Assembly: GCA_910577645.1 (NCBI GenBank)
Contig: CAJTOL010000008.1
Location: 95,324 to 114,868, forward strand
DNA from: an uncultured Lachnospiraceae bacterium
GTDB lineage: Bacteria; Bacillota; Clostridia; Lachnospirales; Lachnospiraceae
Length of the DNA: 19,545 nucleotides
Direction of reading: 5' to 3'
A program made the translations under genes and the position numbers. The notes under the pieces are model-generated. The model was not told where the DNA came from. It made no database searches and saw nothing but the letters and a program-made list of their open reading frames with translations. Positions 1 through 7,497 of this stretch are shown in pieces. Within the stretch, counting starts at the first letter, position 1. Each line of letters opens with the position of its first letter.

Positions 1-416
1 ACCGCCACACGCCGGAGATTGAAGAACAGCTGTCTTACGCGGCGGGGAAACCGGTGACCATCAGCTTTACCCCTCATCTGGTTCCCATGAACAGGGGGAT
101 TTTGGTGACGGCTTATGCTTCCTTAACAAAAGAGATTTCTTATCGTGAGGTAAAGGCCGTATATGACAAATATTACGGGAAGGAATACTTTGTCCGGGTG
201 CTGGAGAAGGATATGGTTCCTCAGACCCGCTTTGTGGAGGGAAGTAATTTTGCAGATGTAAACTTTAAAATTGACCCCAGAACCAATCGCATTATTATGA
301 TGGGGGCCATTGACAATGTAGTAAAGGGCGCGGCCGGTCAGGCCATCCAGAATATGAACCTGATGTTCGGCCTTCCGGAAAATGCCGGTTTAAAGCAGAT
401 TCCTATGTTCCCCTGA
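1..416 (+). CDS. argC: N-acetyl-gamma-glutamyl-phosphate reductase, C-terminal part (left edge cuts the gene)
   Basis: The reading frame is open from position 3 to the TGA at 414-416, so only about 137 C-terminal residues are in the window. They read as the C-terminal part of ArgC: the stretch TPHLVPMNRGI is a family hallmark, followed by FVRVLEKDMVPQT, DVNFKIDPRTNR and a final GAIDNVVKGAAGQAIQNMN segment. ArgC reduces N-acetylglutamyl phosphate to the semialdehyde with NADPH in the cytosol, the third step of arginine synthesis. The catalytic Cys and the NADPH-binding fold lie upstream, outside the window. The genes that follow (GNAT, argJ, argB, argD) are in the same orientation with short gaps, so this is an arg operon whose promoter is not visible here. 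An in-frame GTG at 54 is internal and is not a start. Confidence 0.95.
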   Translation, partial: RHTPEIEEQLSYAAGKPVTISFTPHLVPMNRGILVTAYASLTKEISYREVKAVYDKYYGKEYFVRVLEKDMVPQTRFVEGSNFADVNFKIDPRTNRIIMMGAIDNVVKGAAGQAIQNMNLMFGLPENAGLKQIPMFP

Positions 417-462
417 TCCGAAATCGGGCCTAAAAGGAAGGACAGAAAGGATTTTACGGATT

Positions 463-927
463 ATGTCAGGAACTATGAAAATTATTTACCGCGCCATGGA
501 GACGGAAGACTATGACCAGGTGTATCGCCTGTGGCAGAGCATAAAAGGCTTTGGCATCCGTTCCCTGGATGATTCCAGAGAAGGGGTGGAACGGTTTTTA
601 AAAAGGAATCCTGCCACCAGTGTGGTGGCGATTCAGAACGGCCGTATTGTGGGAAACATTCTCTGCGGCCACGATGGGAGAACCGGATATTTTTACCATG
701 TGTGTGTGGAAAAAAGCTACCGCAAACACGGCATTGGCCATGAAATGGCAAAATGGTGTATGTATGCGTTAAAGGAAGAAGGCATTAACAAGATAAGCCT
801 TATCGCTTTTAAGTCCAACCAGGTGGGAAACGCCTTCTGGCAGGGCGTGGGTTGGAAAGAGAGAGCGGATGTAAATTTTTACGATTTTGTACTGAATGAG
901 GAAAACATTACCAAATTTATCGGATAA
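463..927 (+). CDS. GNAT-family N-acetyltransferase inside the arginine operon
   Basis: A 154-residue protein with a GNAT fold. An N-terminal YRAMETEDYDQVYRLW segment (about residues 9-24) is followed by central strands and the acetyl-CoA pyrophosphate loop near VCVEKSYRKHGIGHEM, which fits the R-x-x-G-x-G/A rule. The C-terminal SNQVGNAFWQGVGWKER segment is typical of the family's last helix and strand. Members transfer acetyl from acetyl-CoA to an amine. It sits between argC (46-nt gap) and argJ (15-nt gap), so it is probably co-transcribed with them. The position invites the idea that it acetylates glutamate or another arginine-pathway amine, but nothing in the sequence fixes the substrate. 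The start is the ATG at 463 with AAAGGA upstream; the in-frame ATG at 475 is possible but its purine-rich stretch is too close. The family is clear; the role is open. Confidence 0.88.
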   Translation: MSGTMKIIYRAMETEDYDQVYRLWQSIKGFGIRSLDDSREGVERFLKRNPATSVVAIQNGRIVGNILCGHDGRTGYFYHVCVEKSYRKHGIGHEMAKWCMYALKEEGINKISLIAFKSNQVGNAFWQGVGWKERADVNFYDFVLNEENITKFIG

Positions 928-942
928 CGGAGGACAAGGATT

Positions 943-2166
943 ATGAAAATTATTGATGGCGGCGTGACTGCGGCAAAGGGCTTTCAGGCAGCGTCCACGG
1001 CAGCCGGGATCAAGTATAAAAACCGGCAGGATATGGCTCTGATATACAGTGAGATTCCCTGTGTATCGGCGGGAACCTTTACCACCAACATTGTGAAAGC
1101 AGCCCCGGTAAAGTGGGACAAGAACCAGGTGGCAGGTGGCTTAAAGGCCCAGGCAGTGGTAGTAAACGCCGGAATTGCCAATGCCTGTACCGGCGCGGAG
1201 GGCATGGAATACTGCGCTCAGACTGCCAGGGTGGCTGCAGAGGCGTTAAATGTGGCAGAAGACAGCATTCTGGTGGCATCCACCGGGGTTATCGGCATGC
1301 AGCTTCCCATGGATCGCATTGCCGCCGGCATCAGGGCTATGGCGCCGGAGCTTTCTCACTCCAGGGAAGCCGGAGATATGGCGGCGAAAGCCATTATGAC
1401 CACTGACACCAAGAAGAAGGAAGCAGCTGCAGAAATTATTCTGGGAGGAAAGACGGTGACCATCGGAGGCATGTGCAAGGGATCCGGGATGATCCATCCC
1501 AACATGTGCACCATGTTAAGCTTTGTCACCACCGATGCGGCTATTTCCAAGGAGCTTTTGCAGGAAGCTTTAAGCCAGGATATTAAAGATACTTATAATA
1601 TGATTTCCGTGGACGGGGATACCTCCACCAATGATACAGTGCTTTTATTGGCCAACGGTCAGGCAGGAAATCCGGAAATTACGGAGAAAAATGAAGATTA
1701 CAGAGAATTTTGCAGGGCCCTCAATTACGTCAACGAGACTTTGGCAAAGAAAATGGCCGGAGACGGAGAGGGGTGTACCGCGCTGTTTGAGGTAAAGGTG
1801 ATAGGCGCAGAGTCCAAGGAGCAGGCGGTAACCCTGTCCAAGTCCATTATTACCTCGTCCCTGACCAAGGCCGCCATATTTGGACACGATGCCAACTGGG
1901 GGAGAATCCTGTGCGCTATGGGCTATTCAGGGGCCGGGTTTGATCCGGAACAGGTGGATCTGTACTTTGAAAGCGCCGCTGGAAAGTTAAAGATTATTGA
2001 AAACGGGGTGGCGCTTCCCTACAGCGAGGAAAAAGCCGGGGAGATCCTTTCTCAGCCAGAGGTTACCGCCACGGCAGATATAAAAATGGGAACCGAAAGC
2101 GCCACGGCCTGGGGCTGTGATTTGACCTTTGACTATGTGAAAATCAACGCAGATTACCGTTCATAA
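943..2166 (+). CDS. argJ: Bifunctional ornithine acetyltransferase / N-acetylglutamate synthase
   Basis: 407 residues, the normal ArgJ length. ArgJ moves the acetyl group from N-acetylornithine to glutamate, recycling it, and in bifunctional forms also makes N-acetylglutamate from acetyl-CoA. The precursor cleaves itself into alpha and beta chains at a conserved threonine, which becomes the nucleophile. Here that site is KGSGMIHPNMCTML, with the nucleophile at Thr190. The residue before it is Cys189, where many ArgJ proteins have Ala. Other conserved parts are VVVNAGIANACTG (residues 72-84), VASTGVIG (111-118), VDGDTSTNDT in the beta chain and a C-terminal GCDLTFDYVKINADYRS. GGAGG ahead of the ATG at 943 supports this start. 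With argC, argB and argD it completes a cyclic acetyl-ornithine pathway; no argA-type synthase or argE deacylase is seen in the window. Confidence 0.97.
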   Translation: MKIIDGGVTAAKGFQAASTAAGIKYKNRQDMALIYSEIPCVSAGTFTTNIVKAAPVKWDKNQVAGGLKAQAVVVNAGIANACTGAEGMEYCAQTARVAAEALNVAEDSILVASTGVIGMQLPMDRIAAGIRAMAPELSHSREAGDMAAKAIMTTDTKKKEAAAEIILGGKTVTIGGMCKGSGMIHPNMCTMLSFVTTDAAISKELLQEALSQDIKDTYNMISVDGDTSTNDTVLLLANGQAGNPEITEKNEDYREFCRALNYVNETLAKKMAGDGEGCTALFEVKVIGAESKEQAVTLSKSIITSSLTKAAIFGHDANWGRILCAMGYSGAGFDPEQVDLYFESAAGKLKIIENGVALPYSEEKAGEILSQPEVTATADIKMGTESATAWGCDLTFDYVKINADYRS

Positions 2167-2191
2167 AATTTACGCAAAAAGGGAGACAGAC

Positions 2192-3088
2192 ATGAATTTA
2201 GATTCCGGAATTATGCAGAAGGCGGAGACTCTTATTGAGGCTCTGCCCTATATTCAGCGGTTTAACCGCAAAATTATCGTAGTAAAATATGGCGGAAGCG
2301 CCATGGTGGACGAGGAGCTGAAACACCACGTGATTCAGGATGTGGTGCTGTTAAAGCTGGTTGGATTTAAACCTATCATTGTCCACGGCGGCGGTAAGGA
2401 GATCAGCCGGTGGGTCAGCAAGGTGGGGATGGAGCCCCGGTTTGTCAACGGCCTGCGGTTTACCGATGAACCTACTATGGAGATCGTCGAGATGGTATTA
2501 AATAAGGTGAACAAGAGCCTGGTACAGATGGTTAATGAGCTGGGATCCAAGGCCGTGGGAATCAGCGGCAAGGACGGCTGCCTGTTAAAATGCGAGAAAA
2601 AGCTTTCCGGCGGTGAGGACATCGGATTTGTGGGAAATATTACAGAGGTAAATCCCCAGATTATTTACGATTTGCTGGAAAAAGATTTCCTGCCTATTAT
2701 CTGTCCCATAGGTTTTGACGAGAACTTTTTAAGCTATAACATCAATGCGGATGATGCGGCCTGCGCCATTGCCAGGGCAGTGAACGCGGAAAAGCTGGCC
2801 TTTTTAACGGACGTGGAAGGAGTTTACCAGGATTACGAGAATAAGGATTCTCTCATTTCCGAGATGACGGCGGCTGAGGCCAAAGGATTTGTGGAAAGCG
2901 GTATGCTGGGAGGCGGTATGCTTCCAAAGCTTCAGAATTGTATTGACGCGATTGAAAACGGTGTAAGCCGGGTGCATATTCTGGATGGCCGGATCCCTCA
3001 CTGCCTGCTTTTGGAGATTTTTACCAACAAAGGAATCGGGACAGCCATTTTGAACAACAGAGAGGAGCGCTATTACCATGGCAGATAA
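2192..3088 (+). CDS. argB: Acetylglutamate kinase, probably arginine-sensitive type
   Basis: 298 residues of the amino-acid kinase family. ArgB phosphorylates N-acetylglutamate with ATP, the committed step in organisms using the cyclic route. Visible motifs are KYGGSAM (residues 32-38, phosphate-binding Lys32 and the Gly pair), the HGGGKE loop (65-70), NADDAACAIA and FLTDVEGVY for nucleotide and acidic-residue contacts. The protein is about 40 residues longer than the short, arginine-insensitive E. coli type. It has an N-terminal helix (roughly residues 8-26, AETLIEALPYIQRFNRK) and a C-terminal HCLLLEIFTNKGIGTAI segment. In known hexameric kinases these two parts form the arginine site, so feedback inhibition by arginine is likely (inference). 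GGGAGA precedes the ATG at 2192. Its last 11 bases overlap argD, which suggests translational coupling. Confidence 0.97.
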   Translation: MNLDSGIMQKAETLIEALPYIQRFNRKIIVVKYGGSAMVDEELKHHVIQDVVLLKLVGFKPIIVHGGGKEISRWVSKVGMEPRFVNGLRFTDEPTMEIVEMVLNKVNKSLVQMVNELGSKAVGISGKDGCLLKCEKKLSGGEDIGFVGNITEVNPQIIYDLLEKDFLPIICPIGFDENFLSYNINADDAACAIARAVNAEKLAFLTDVEGVYQDYENKDSLISEMTAAEAKGFVESGMLGGGMLPKLQNCIDAIENGVSRVHILDGRIPHCLLLEIFTNKGIGTAILNNREERYYHGR

Positions 3089-4292
3089 GAAAGAGATAAT
3101 AGAGCGGGGAGAAGCGGCTTTTTATAAAACCTACAATCGTTTTCCTGTGGTGTTTGACCATGGAGAAGGAATGTATTTGTATGATACAGAGGGAGAATCG
3201 TATCTGGATTTTGGCGCAGGCATTGCAGTTATGGGACTGGGCTATGGAGATGAGGAATTTGGAAAAGCCGTAAAGGATCAGGCAGACAAACTGACTCACA
3301 CCTCCAATCTGTTTTACAACCAACCGGCTGTTGAGGCGGGAGAGCTTTTGCTGAAAGCTTCCGGGATGGACAAGGTATTTTTTACCAACAGCGGCACTGA
3401 GGCTATTGAGGGCGGAATAAAAATTGCACGCCGGTATGCTTATAATAAAAAGCAGGAGAAGAGGGGATGTCCCGGGGACCCGGAGATTATTGCCATGATT
3501 CATTCCTTCCACGGCCGCAGTATTGGAGCCCTGTCTGTTACCGGAAACCAGGCTTACCAGGAGCCGTTTCAGCCCTTAATTCCGGGGATCCGGTTTGCGG
3601 AATATAACAATCTGGATTCGGTAAAGGCATTGCTTACAGACAATACCTGCGCCGTGATTTTGGAAACCGTCCAGGGAGAGGGCGGTATTTACCCGGCTGA
3701 TAAAGAATTTTTGGAAGGCATCCGTAAGCTGTGCGACGACAGGGATATGCTGATGATTCTGGACGAGGTTCAGTGCGGTATGGGCCGGACAGGGCAGATG
3801 TTTGCATGGCAGAATTACGGTGTAAAGCCGGATGTGATGGCAGTTGCCAAAGCATTGGGAAATGGTGTTCCCATAGGAGCATTTTTGGCCTGCGGAAAGG
3901 CGGCAGCCGCCATGGTGCCCGGGGATCACGGAAGTACTTACGGCGGTAATCCTCTGGTGTGCGCGGCGGCTAAGGCAGTGCTTGAAATTTATGAAAAACG
4001 TAATCTGCTGGCCAATGTAAGAGAAATGGGCGATTACTTGTGGCAAAAGCTGGAAGAACTGAAAAACCGCTGTAATAAAATTGTATGTCATCGTGGTATA
4101 GGGCTGATCCAGGGGCTGGAATTTGACTCTGAGGCGCCGGTAGGCCCTGTGGTAAAGAAGGCTTTGTTGGAGCAAAGACTGATTTTGATCAGCGCAGCAG
4201 GAAATACTATCCGCTTTATCCCTCCATTGGTGGTGAAAAAAGAGGATATTGATGACATGATTTGCCGTCTGGAGGCAGTAATTGGAAATTAA
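3078..4292 (+). CDS. argD: Acetylornithine aminotransferase (PLP, class III)
   Basis: 404 residues, a full class-III aminotransferase. It converts N-acetylglutamate semialdehyde and glutamate to N-acetylornithine and 2-oxoglutarate. Visible features are NSGTEAIEGGIKIAR (phosphate-binding region, about 104-118), HSFHGRSIGALSVTG, ILDEVQCGMGRTG with Asp229 for the PLP pyridine nitrogen, the Schiff-base Lys258 in VAKALGNGVPIGAF, and HGSTYGGNPL for the phosphate of PLP. The start ATG at 3078 lies inside the last codons of argB, and GAGG/GAGCG bases just upstream serve as its binding site. Enzymes of this type often also act on succinyl-diaminopimelate, but a dapL-type gene in the same window makes that role less needed. 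I see no strong terminator in the 97-nt gap to the next gene, which nonetheless has its own promoter. Confidence 0.96.
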   Translation: MADKKEIIERGEAAFYKTYNRFPVVFDHGEGMYLYDTEGESYLDFGAGIAVMGLGYGDEEFGKAVKDQADKLTHTSNLFYNQPAVEAGELLLKASGMDKVFFTNSGTEAIEGGIKIARRYAYNKKQEKRGCPGDPEIIAMIHSFHGRSIGALSVTGNQAYQEPFQPLIPGIRFAEYNNLDSVKALLTDNTCAVILETVQGEGGIYPADKEFLEGIRKLCDDRDMLMILDEVQCGMGRTGQMFAWQNYGVKPDVMAVAKALGNGVPIGAFLACGKAAAAMVPGDHGSTYGGNPLVCAAAKAVLEIYEKRNLLANVREMGDYLWQKLEELKNRCNKIVCHRGIGLIQGLEFDSEAPVGPVVKKALLEQRLILISAAGNTIRFIPPLVVKKEDIDDMICRLEAVIGN

Positions 4293-4325
4293 ATGTAAAT
4301 TTTTGTAAATTTATTGGTTTATCTA

Positions 4326-4354
4326 GTGACAATTCCTTCAATTTGTTTTACAAT
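4326..4354 (+). promoter_or_regulatory. Sigma-A-type promoter of the lacI-family gene
   Basis: GTGACA at 4326-4331 and TACAAT at 4349-4354 are separated by exactly 17 bp, each one base off the consensus. Transcription would start near 4361. An 8-bp palindrome ACCATGGT (4359-4366) sits right at that point and could be an operator half-site or coincidence; it lacks the central CG usual for LacI-family operators. The gene's GGAGG (4379-4383) follows. Confidence 0.7.
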
Positions 4355-4389
4355 AGAAACCATGGTAGTTATAATAATGGAGGCACGGA

Positions 4390-5379
4390 ATGAATATTTA
4401 TGATATTGCAGCCGAGGCCGGGGTTTCTATTTCCACTGTATCCAGGGTAATGAATAATAAAGGGAATGTAAACCCGGAGATGAGACGACGAATTGAAGAG
4501 GTTCTTAAAAAATACGATTATAAACCAAGCGCCATTGCCAGAGGCATGGTTTCTAAGACTATGAAGACGATTGCAATCCTGACAGTAGACCTGAGGGTGC
4601 CCCAGCATGCCAGACAGGTATTTATTATTGAACAGGAATTTTGCCGGAAAGGCTATAACGTTATGGTGTGCAATACCGGCGGAAAGCTGGAAGAGTGCGC
4701 CCGCTATATCAACCTTCTTTCGGAAAAGCAGGTGGACGGCATTGTCCTTATTGGCTCTACTTTTAATGCGCTGGAGGGAAGGACAGAGATTACCGGAAAG
4801 GTCAGCCGGATTCCGGTGGTTATGGCTAACGGGCATCTGGATTTGCCTAACTGCTACTCTATTTTAATAGATGATTTAAAGGGAATCCGGAGAGCGGCAG
4901 ACTTTCTCTATGAGAAAGGGCACAGGGATATTTTCTGCATCTGTGATTTGGAGACGGACAGCGGAAGGGAAAAGAAAAAAGGTTTTTTAGAATCCATGAA
5001 GCTTCACGATATTGACGACGGCGAGGAACGGGTACTTCCCTGCCGGTACGGTATGGAGGGCGGCGTTTTGGCAGTGGAGCGGCTGCTGGATCTGGGACGG
5101 CCATTTACCGGCCTTTTATTTGGCGAGGACACCACAGCTATCGGCGCCATGAAGGCTTTAAGACGCCGTGGGATCCGGGTGCCGGAAGACGTAGCCATTG
5201 TAGGCTATGACAATTCCCCGGACGCTGTGGTATGCGAACCGGAGCTGACCACAGTGGATATTAAGATAGAAATGATGGGAGCCCTCTGCGCGCGGACCCT
5301 GCAGGATCTTCTGGAGAATAAAGAGGCCAACACAGCCCTGGCAATTCAGCCGGAAATTATTGTGAGAAAGAGTACATAA
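4390..5379 (+). CDS. LacI/GalR-family transcriptional regulator
   Basis: 329 residues. The N-terminal helix-turn-helix is unmistakable: MNIYDIAAEAGVSISTVSRV, then a hinge region ending near YKPSAIARGM (residues 46-55). The rest is a periplasmic-binding-protein-like sensor domain with KTIAILTVDL, VDGIVLIGS, FLYEKGHRDIFCI and IRVPEDVAIVGYDNS, all standard for the family. Such proteins are dimeric repressors released or activated by a small ligand, often a sugar or nucleoside. No sugar-transport or catabolic operon lies next to it: argD is upstream and an unrelated gene faces it from downstream. The target and ligand therefore cannot be inferred. The start at 4390 is fixed by GGAGG six bases upstream and a good promoter. 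The convergent hairpin at 5427-5530 probably ends its transcript. Confidence 0.94.
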   Translation: MNIYDIAAEAGVSISTVSRVMNNKGNVNPEMRRRIEEVLKKYDYKPSAIARGMVSKTMKTIAILTVDLRVPQHARQVFIIEQEFCRKGYNVMVCNTGGKLEECARYINLLSEKQVDGIVLIGSTFNALEGRTEITGKVSRIPVVMANGHLDLPNCYSILIDDLKGIRRAADFLYEKGHRDIFCICDLETDSGREKKKGFLESMKLHDIDDGEERVLPCRYGMEGGVLAVERLLDLGRPFTGLLFGEDTTAIGAMKALRRRGIRVPEDVAIVGYDNSPDAVVCEPELTTVDIKIEMMGALCARTLQDLLENKEANTALAIQPEIIVRKST

Positions 5380-5426
5380 AGCATAAGGTTATTGGTTAAT
5401 ATTGATTTTAACTCTTATCCCTAATT

Positions 5427-5530
5427 AAAGAGGATGTGGCAAAATGAAATAAAGGGACTTTCTATTAGCAGATGTCCGCCAACTCTCGCTAATAGAAAGT
5501 CTCTGGTTTCATTTTGCCACATCCCCTTTT
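5427..5530. repeat. Long two-part palindrome between convergent genes, likely bidirectional terminator or REP/MITE-like element
   Basis: Outer arms GGATGTGGCAAAATGAAA (5432-5449) and its exact reverse complement (5507-5524) give 18 perfect base pairs. Inside them GACTTTCTATTAGC (5456-5469) pairs perfectly with 5488-5501, around an 18-nt loop. A small unpaired bubble (5450-5455 and 5502-5506) separates the two stems. The stem extends outward through AAAG/CTTT with one mismatch. On the + strand the stem runs into CCTTTTT, which suits a rho-independent terminator for the lacI-family gene; on the other strand the tail is CTCTTTAATTAG. At over 40 paired bases it is far longer than most terminators, so a small repeated palindromic element that also terminates transcription is plausible. 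No second copy is present in the window. Confidence 0.8.
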
Positions 5531-6687
5531 TATTCTGGGGTATACAGCAGGAAAGCCAGAGAGGTAACAGAATCAAAATTGTGTTCCCCTAAGATATCGT
5601 AAAGAAGCTGATATTTTGTCTGTGCATGCTCAAAGTCTCTGGAAAAACAGGACATAATATTAATCTGATCCGAAAGGTCTAATTTTTTACCGTTTTCTAA
5701 CCAGACCAAAATGTCTAATACTTTCACAATGTAGAAATTAAAAACCATTACTATGACAGTTTTATAAAGGTTTTTCACTGACAGGGTTTTCATGTAATTT
5801 TTGAAAAGAAAATATACGAAAAAGTTTTCGTATTGATAAAACTGATCCTTATAGTATTGATTAAACTCTTTTTCCAATTCTAAGAAAGAATATTGTCCAT
5901 TACCGGCTTTTCCTAAATATTTTTCATAGAGCTTGGTGTAAAACGTTAACTCGTTAGATTGAAATACCTGCTTAACAATAGAAATGAAATATTCAGTTAA
6001 AATACCCTTTGATTCCTGGACTTTTTCCATAAAGGCATAGGGACTAATTTTGGCTTCTAAGCCGGATATCGTGGTATAGTCATATAGTATGGATGAAAAA
6101 TCCTTCAGCCCATTGTCTAACAGTTCCTGAATCTGAGAGGCCAGGAGCACAATCAAAATTGCCCGCTTCCATAAGGGAAGAGGACGCAGCTGCATAATAT
6201 CAATGGAGACAGAACGGGCTAATGTTAAATTATTGAATAATTCTGTATCTACATCTGTTCTAAAATCAAAATCATCCTCTGCCAGTAAGAAGCTTAAAGG
6301 TTCTTTCTGTGACAAAAGAAGTCTGGCAGCTTCCGGACAAGATATACAGAGGTTGCTTTCCATAATATCCGCATATTGGTTATAAAGCCTGGGGTATGTA
6401 GTACAGGTGTGGCATAAAGATTCTCTCCCTAATTCAATATAGATGTCACATAAGTTTTCTTTATTTAAAAAGGGACACTGGTTTTTGTCAGTCATTTTAA
6501 AAAAATATTCCCCATTTTTTTCAATGATATTTTCTCTTAGCTTTTCTCCGAAAGCGCCTTCTGCGTTCACATATTTTTTATGAGAGGACGGATCAATAAG
6601 AACTCTCCAGCCATGACAGCAATGATTACTGCATTTGTTTCCAATACATTGAAATTCTTTGTAATAATTTGGCACTAAGTATTGCAT
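5530..6687 (-). CDS. fliB: FliB-family lysine N-methylase (flagellin methylase-like)
   Basis: 385 residues matching the FliB family, whose known member methylates lysines of flagellin in Salmonella. The N-terminus is rich in cysteines, as expected: Cys14, Cys19, Cys23 and Cys24 in FQCIGNKCSNHCCHGW, followed by QCPFLNKENLCDIY, ESLCHTCTTYPR and NLCISCPEAARLL. These probably bind a metal or iron-sulfur cluster. The C-terminal half is alpha-helical and poorly conserved. The start is the ATG at 6687, preceded by AAAGGG at good spacing; an upstream in-frame TTG at 6723 lacks a binding site. No flagellar gene lies nearby, so a protein other than flagellin, or flagellin encoded elsewhere, may be the substrate. 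The gene is clearly more AT-rich than its neighbours, which hints at separate ancestry. Confidence 0.85.
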   Translation of the reverse strand: MQYLVPNYYKEFQCIGNKCSNHCCHGWRVLIDPSSHKKYVNAEGAFGEKLRENIIEKNGEYFFKMTDKNQCPFLNKENLCDIYIELGRESLCHTCTTYPRLYNQYADIMESNLCISCPEAARLLLSQKEPLSFLLAEDDFDFRTDVDTELFNNLTLARSVSIDIMQLRPLPLWKRAILIVLLASQIQELLDNGLKDFSSILYDYTTISGLEAKISPYAFMEKVQESKGILTEYFISIVKQVFQSNELTFYTKLYEKYLGKAGNGQYSFLELEKEFNQYYKDQFYQYENFFVYFLFKNYMKTLSVKNLYKTVIVMVFNFYIVKVLDILVWLENGKKLDLSDQINIMSCFSRDFEHAQTKYQLLYDILGEHNFDSVTSLAFLLYTPE

Positions 6688-6737
6688 TATAATATCCCTT
6701 TCGACTTTATGGTGAAACAACAAAAACTTTACTTATA

Positions 6738-6766
6738 AGAATACACCAGGAGGGTACTTTTTGCAA
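6738..6766 (-). promoter_or_regulatory. Possible promoter of the fliB-like gene
   Basis: Read on the minus strand, TTGCAA (6761-6766) and TATTCT (6738-6743) are separated by 17 bp, about 50 bases before the ATG at 6687. Each box has two mismatches to consensus, so this is a moderate prediction. It is divergent from the fchA promoter at 6803-6831, with about 37 bp between the two -35 boxes. Confidence 0.5.
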
Positions 6767-6802
6767 GATCTACTAATCGAAAACTTTTGCTTTTCCCCTG
6801 TA

Positions 6803-6831
6803 TTGTCAGAAAAAAGGGAATCGGGTATAAT
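6803..6831 (+). promoter_or_regulatory. Strong promoter of the fchA-folD operon
   Basis: TTGTCA at 6803-6808 and a perfect TATAAT at 6826-6831 with 17 bp between them. The start codon of the first gene is at 6865, giving a short leader of about 27 bases that includes its GGAAGGGAG binding site. The promoter overlaps a longer in-frame extension of the gene, which supports the shorter start chosen for it. Confidence 0.8.
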
Positions 6832-6864
6832 ATAGAGAAAACGGTTTGGAAGGGAGAAGTTGAT

Positions 6865-7497
6865 ATGGAGATTCGCAAGCAGCCTATAGAAGAATTTATA
6901 AAGGAACTGTCATCCAAGGCGCCGGTGCCGGGAGGAGGAGGAGCTTCTGCCCTGGCAGGAGCTTTGGGGAATTCTCTGGGCCAGATGGTAGCCAATCTGA
7001 CCATTGGAAAGAAGCGGTATGCCCAGGTGGAAGAGGAAGTATTAAACCTTCTTTCCAGGATGGAGGAGATACAGGAACATTTTTTGCGTCTGGCTGACGA
7101 AGATGCCAAAGTATTTGCCCCCCTGGCTGCCTCCTACAGCCTGCCTTCCGGGACCGAGGAGGAGAAAGCCTATAAGGCCCGGACTATGGAGGTTAATCTT
7201 TTGGCTGCCAGCAAGGTGCCTGTGGAGATGATGAAAGAAGCCCTTCATATGCTGGATATCCTGGGATTTTTAGGAGAGAAGGGCAGCCGTCTGGCAGTCA
7301 GCGACATAGGCGTGGGAGTACAATTTATCCGGACAGCGCTTTCCGGGGCCGTGATGAATGTCTATATTAATACCAAGTCCATGAGCGACCGGGAAACGGC
7401 AGAAGCTTTAAACCGGCAGGCTGATGAGATGCTGGAAGAAGGACTTAAAAAAGCAGACGCAATTTATGAGATGGTTCGGAAAGGATTGAGAGGATGA
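6865..7497 (+). CDS. fchA: FchA-type cyclodeaminase/cyclohydrolase (methenyl-THF cyclohydrolase)
   Basis: 210 residues, the usual size for the stand-alone family related to the C-terminal domain of formimidoyltransferase-cyclodeaminase. The signature is the glycine-rich APVPGGGGASALAGALG (residues 19-35), followed by long helices with NLTIGKKRY and a final amphipathic segment. Members hydrolyse 5,10-methenyl-tetrahydrofolate or deaminate 5-formimino-tetrahydrofolate in the cytosol. The start ATG at 6865 has GGAAGGGAG upstream; the open frame continues to 6787 but that part covers the promoter. The stop overlaps the folD start in ATGA (7494-7497), so the two are translationally coupled. No histidine-degradation or glycine/purine-fermentation genes are in the window, and the folD partner points to the cyclohydrolase reaction rather than deamination (inference). 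Confidence 0.87.
   Translation: MEIRKQPIEEFIKELSSKAPVPGGGGASALAGALGNSLGQMVANLTIGKKRYAQVEEEVLNLLSRMEEIQEHFLRLADEDAKVFAPLAASYSLPSGTEEEKAYKARTMEVNLLAASKVPVEMMKEALHMLDILGFLGEKGSRLAVSDIGVGVQFIRTALSGAVMNVYINTKSMSDRETAEALNRQADEMLEEGLKKADAIYEMVRKGLRG

Noticed and set aside
3021..4175. Long open frames on the minus strand under argD (163 and 199 codons).
   Set aside because: They lie antisense to a highly conserved enzyme, show no recognisable domain and have no ribosome binding site.
4359..4366. ACCATGGT palindrome as a self-regulatory LacI-family operator.
   Set aside because: Only 8 bp, without the central CG and wider symmetry typical of these operators. It is noted in the promoter entry but not claimed as a site.
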